From an uncultured Flavobacteriales bacterium (GTDB taxonomy: Bacteria > Bacteroidota > Bacteroidia > Flavobacteriales_D > Crocinitomicaceae): a stretch of DNA of 64,000 nucleotides. A program made the translations under genes and the position numbers. This document shows, piece by piece, positions 61,563-64,000 of this stretch (position 1 is the stretch's first letter; each line of letters begins with the position of its first letter). The notes under the pieces are model-generated. The model did no database searches and was not told where the DNA came from. It saw only the letters and a list, made by a program, of their open reading frames with translations. The stretch is from assembly GCA_903939755.1 (NCBI GenBank), contig CAJAII010000052.1, forward strand, positions 62,001 to 126,000, written 5' to 3'.

Positions 61563-64000
61563 ATGAAAAAAGTATACGCAAGAATTCTTCCTTCTAGTTT
61601 AGCTGTTTTGCTATTAATTGCATTTTCTGCTCAAAAAATTTATGCTCAAACGGCTGTCTATGATATTAACAACCAAGGGATGCTTGTTAATATGAGTAGC
61701 AGTTGCGGAAACGGTTCATATTATAATGGCTGTTCTGGAACTACCGGTTTTAACTTCACGGCGTCTTTGCCAGGTGGTGCTACAATAACAAGTGTTGTAT
61801 TGCAGTTGAGTGTAGGGGTTGAATGTCAAGGTGGAACTAGAACGACTACTTTTAACAACGTCGGCGCGCCAAGTTTCAACACGAATAGCTATTGTAACTG
61901 TTCAGGCACCGCTAACGGCATATTTACCCTAAACTTAAATCCGGGTAATTTTGTGGCCAATGGCCAAAATCAGTTTAGAATAATAAATCCGCCAAGTTGT
62001 TTTGGTTTATATCAGTATAACAACTCTCTATATGGATCTTTTGCACGTGTAACGGTTAATTATACCACCGGACCTCCATCCAACCCAACTTCTGTAACCC
62101 CATCTATTGCGAATAGCTGCCCCAATGCTGCAGTTACTTTAACGGCAGGCAACCCGGTAGGAACAGTTTACTGGTTTACTTCTGGATGTAATACTTCTGG
62201 ACAAATAGCAACTGGGAATCCAATAACAGTTAATCCGGCTTCAACGACGACTTACTACGCAAGAAATTACAATGGTGGGTTATGGAGTAATGCTTGTGCT
62301 AGTACTACGGTAACGGTTGCTGCAACAACAACTCCAACAGTTTCTAATCAAACAATCAATTGTGGGCAAACCGCCACTTTAACGGCTTCTTCAAATTCTG
62401 CAACGTTTACATGGTATTCCAACGCCCAAGGAACAACCTCGGTTGGTTCAGGTGCAAGTTGGACCACCCCGCAATTAGCTACAACGACTACTTATTATGT
62501 TCGTGCCGGAGCAGGTGCTTGTCAAACAGGGGTAGTTCCTGTCACTGTAACGGTTAATCCCCCAGCAACTCCTACAGCAAATAACGCTTCAATCAACTGT
62601 GGACAAACAGCCACCTTAACGGCAGCGAATGGAACAGGAACTTATTATTGGTATTCAAATGCAGCAGGAACACAACAGGTAGGAACAGGAGCTTCTTTTA
62701 CAACGCCAGTTTTAATAGCCAATACTACCTATTATGTAGGTACTGCCTCAGGTCAGGCAGGATGTAATAATAATACACTCTCAAATATATTAACTGCAGT
62801 AAATGCAAATGGTGGTGCTATTGGTTCATCAGTTGGTAATGGATACAATTTCTCAATGGATGGTCCGAATGGTGCTAATAGTACTTACATCAGTGATGGT
62901 GGAAATGATATGTATGATGGTGGTAACTATATAGGTACGAACCTTGGAGGTAACATCAACTACTCTGATGGTAGTATTGTCAATTCTAACGCATTCGGTG
63001 CTGGCGGGCAATATTTCACCAAAAAACTCACTAACATGTGGGTTCTTGCAGCCGATGTAGCTAACATTTCTACATTTTCTATTTCAGGAAATAATGGTGC
63101 AGATGGATCGGGTACTTACAACGGAACTACCTTATCCGTTACTGTAGGTTGTCAAACTTATAAAGTAATGTTGAAAAGAGTGTACAACGCGGGAGATCCA
63201 TCGATAAACCAAATGGTAATTATTCCAAATAATGCAAACGCAACCCATACATGGGCAACAAATACAGATAATACTCAACACGATATCTCTGGCCTTGCTG
63301 GAACAACTCGTTTATATTATTTATTATATGCATCAAACAATGGTTCATATATTGATGATAATGCAGCAACAAGTATCGCTACAACTTTCTTAACTCAAAT
63401 TTCAGCCACTGTAGCGGCACAACCCTTATGTCAAAGTAACCTTACTCCTGCAACAGTTACTGTAAATTCAAATGTAGCTCAGCCAGTAATTACAGGAAAT
63501 ACAACAGTTACTTGTGGAAACACAACAACATTAACATCATCTACAGGTGCTAACACAGCATGGTATAATGCAGCGGCTAATGGAACGTTATTGGGTACGG
63601 GAGTTACGTATACCACTCCATCATTAACTTCTAATACGGCAGTTTACGCAGTTGCTGCCTCAATTAATCAAGGGACTCAAACGTTTAACTATACTGGTTC
63701 ACAGCAGACTTGGACAGTACCTGGAGGTGTTTATTCTATAAATGTAGATGCGCAAGGAGCTCAAGGTGGAGCTACTGGATATGGAAGTGCTGGTTTAGGA
63801 GGTAGAACTCAAGCAACAATTCCAGTAACACCAGGTCAGACATTGTTTATTAATGTAGGTGGCGCAGGTGCTAGTAATGTTGGAGGATGGAATGGTGGAG
63901 GTACGCCTTATGGCTGTAACTGTGTCGGCGGTGGCGGTGGTGCTACTGATATCCGTGTAGGAGGAAATGGTGTTGCTAACCGTTCAGTTGTTGCTGGAGG
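61563..64000 (+). CDS. Giant T9SS-type surface protein, 5' part
   Basis: The frame is open from ATG 61563 to the window end (812 complete codons) and continues beyond. A signal peptide ends KIYAQ. A beta-rich domain (about 25-175) contains several Cys pairs. At least four Ig-like repeats of about 75 residues follow (SCPNAAVTLTAG, INCGQTATLTASSNSATFTW, INCGQTATLTAANGTGTYYW, VTCGNTTTLTSST), each ending near TTTYYV. A 210-residue insert lies between repeats three and four. From about residue 705 a glycine-rich domain begins (FNYTGSQQTWTVPGGVYSIN, VDAQGAQGGATGYGSAG, VGGGGGATDIRVGG), similar to the glycine-rich domain next to animal ALK/LTK kinases. It is presumably a T9SS cargo, but the sorting end is outside. 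Confidence 0.88.
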   Translation, partial: MKKVYARILPSSLAVLLLIAFSAQKIYAQTAVYDINNQGMLVNMSSSCGNGSYYNGCSGTTGFNFTASLPGGATITSVVLQLSVGVECQGGTRTTTFNNVGAPSFNTNSYCNCSGTANGIFTLNLNPGNFVANGQNQFRIINPPSCFGLYQYNNSLYGSFARVTVNYTTGPPSNPTSVTPSIANSCPNAAVTLTAGNPVGTVYWFTSGCNTSGQIATGNPITVNPASTTTYYARNYNGGLWSNACASTTVTVAATTTPTVSNQTINCGQTATLTASSNSATFTWYSNAQGTTSVGSGASWTTPQLATTTTYYVRAGAGACQTGVVPVTVTVNPPATPTANNASINCGQTATLTAANGTGTYYWYSNAAGTQQVGTGASFTTPVLIANTTYYVGTASGQAGCNNNTLSNILTAVNANGGAIGSSVGNGYNFSMDGPNGANSTYISDGGNDMYDGGNYIGTNLGGNINYSDGSIVNSNAFGAGGQYFTKKLTNMWVLAADVANISTFSISGNNGADGSGTYNGTTLSVTVGCQTYKVMLKRVYNAGDPSINQMVIIPNNANATHTWATNTDNTQHDISGLAGTTRLYYLLYASNNGSYIDDNAATSIATTFLTQISATVAAQPLCQSNLTPATVTVNSNVAQPVITGNTTVTCGNTTTLTSSTGANTAWYNAAANGTLLGTGVTYTTPSLTSNTAVYAVAASINQGTQTFNYTGSQQTWTVPGGVYSINVDAQGAQGGATGYGSAGLGGRTQATIPVTPGQTLFINVGGAGASNVGGWNGGGTPYGCNCVGGGGGATDIRVGGNGVANRSVVAG

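Noticed and set aside
62360-62557. Out-of-frame open frame inside the giant surface-protein gene
   Set aside because: It lies within the Ig-like repeats in another frame; the long open frame from 61563 carries all the recognisable domains.

Overview
The window looks like chromosomal DNA from a member of the Bacteroidota, most likely a flavobacterium of the Flavobacteriales. The evidence is AT-rich DNA, many type IX secretion system (T9SS) cargo proteins with gliding-motility (CHU_C, type B) or type A C-terminal domains, three PorP/SprF-like proteins, SprB repeats, a TonB-dependent receptor with a carboxypeptidase-D-like N-domain, an S46 dipeptidyl-peptidase, DUF3127 and DUF4783 proteins, and -7 boxes of the form TAnnTTTG. 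I cannot name the genus. No phage, transposase, CRISPR array or integrase is visible.

Layout. 1-0.8 kb: the end of a PorP-like gene, a half copy of initiator tRNA, the intact tRNA-fMet and a strong terminator. 0.9-8 kb: small exported proteins, a LamG lipoprotein, a TonB receptor, a divergent HxlR regulator/YceI-DoxX locus with a four-half-site operator, and MarC. 8-13.4 kb (minus strand): an overlapping operon of type B adhesin, PorP-like protein, PD40-SprB-OmpA protein and membrane protein. 13.4-26 kb: an LRR protein, RibF, the S46 peptidase, a membrane glycosyltransferase, RlmH, a polytopic membrane protein, AsnB, MenC, MsrB, a lytic transglycosylase and YidD. 26-31.7 kb: a large SF1 helicase, a type A T9SS protein, RNase P RNA and an AlkD-like glycosylase. 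31.7-36 kb: two exported amidohydrolase genes with three folds, only one of which has the metal ligands. 36-40.6 kb: DUF3127, flavin reductase, MORN-repeat protein, FabD, ferric-reductase-like protein, TruA. 40.7-45.6 kb: a second adhesin/PorP/PD40 set. 45.7-59 kb: NAD(P)-binding protein, ABC ATPase with YihY protein, OmpA lipoprotein, LptD, N-acetylmuramoyl-alanine amidase, MCE protein, two Fe-S proteins and RecJ. 59-64 kb: a subtilisin-like T9SS protease with a structured leader, a decayed copy of its C-terminus, and the start of a giant surface protein with Ig-like and glycine-rich domains.

How it works together. Much of the window serves the cell envelope: T9SS surface proteins with partner outer-membrane proteins, LPS export (LptD), lipid transport (MCE), murein hydrolysis and membrane insertion (YidD). 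The rest is housekeeping.

The most unusual signals are: (i) at least nine genes whose -7 box ends 3-5 bases before the start codon, which predicts leaderless mRNAs, with the rnpB 5' end serving as an internal ruler; (ii) the phased operator between hxlR and yceI; (iii) nested inverted repeats just before the protease start codon; (iv) the 5'-half tRNA-fMet copy; (v) the dead-active-dead amidohydrolase trio; and (vi) an SSB-like acidic tip on the DUF3127 protein. No classical defence island or mobile system is present.
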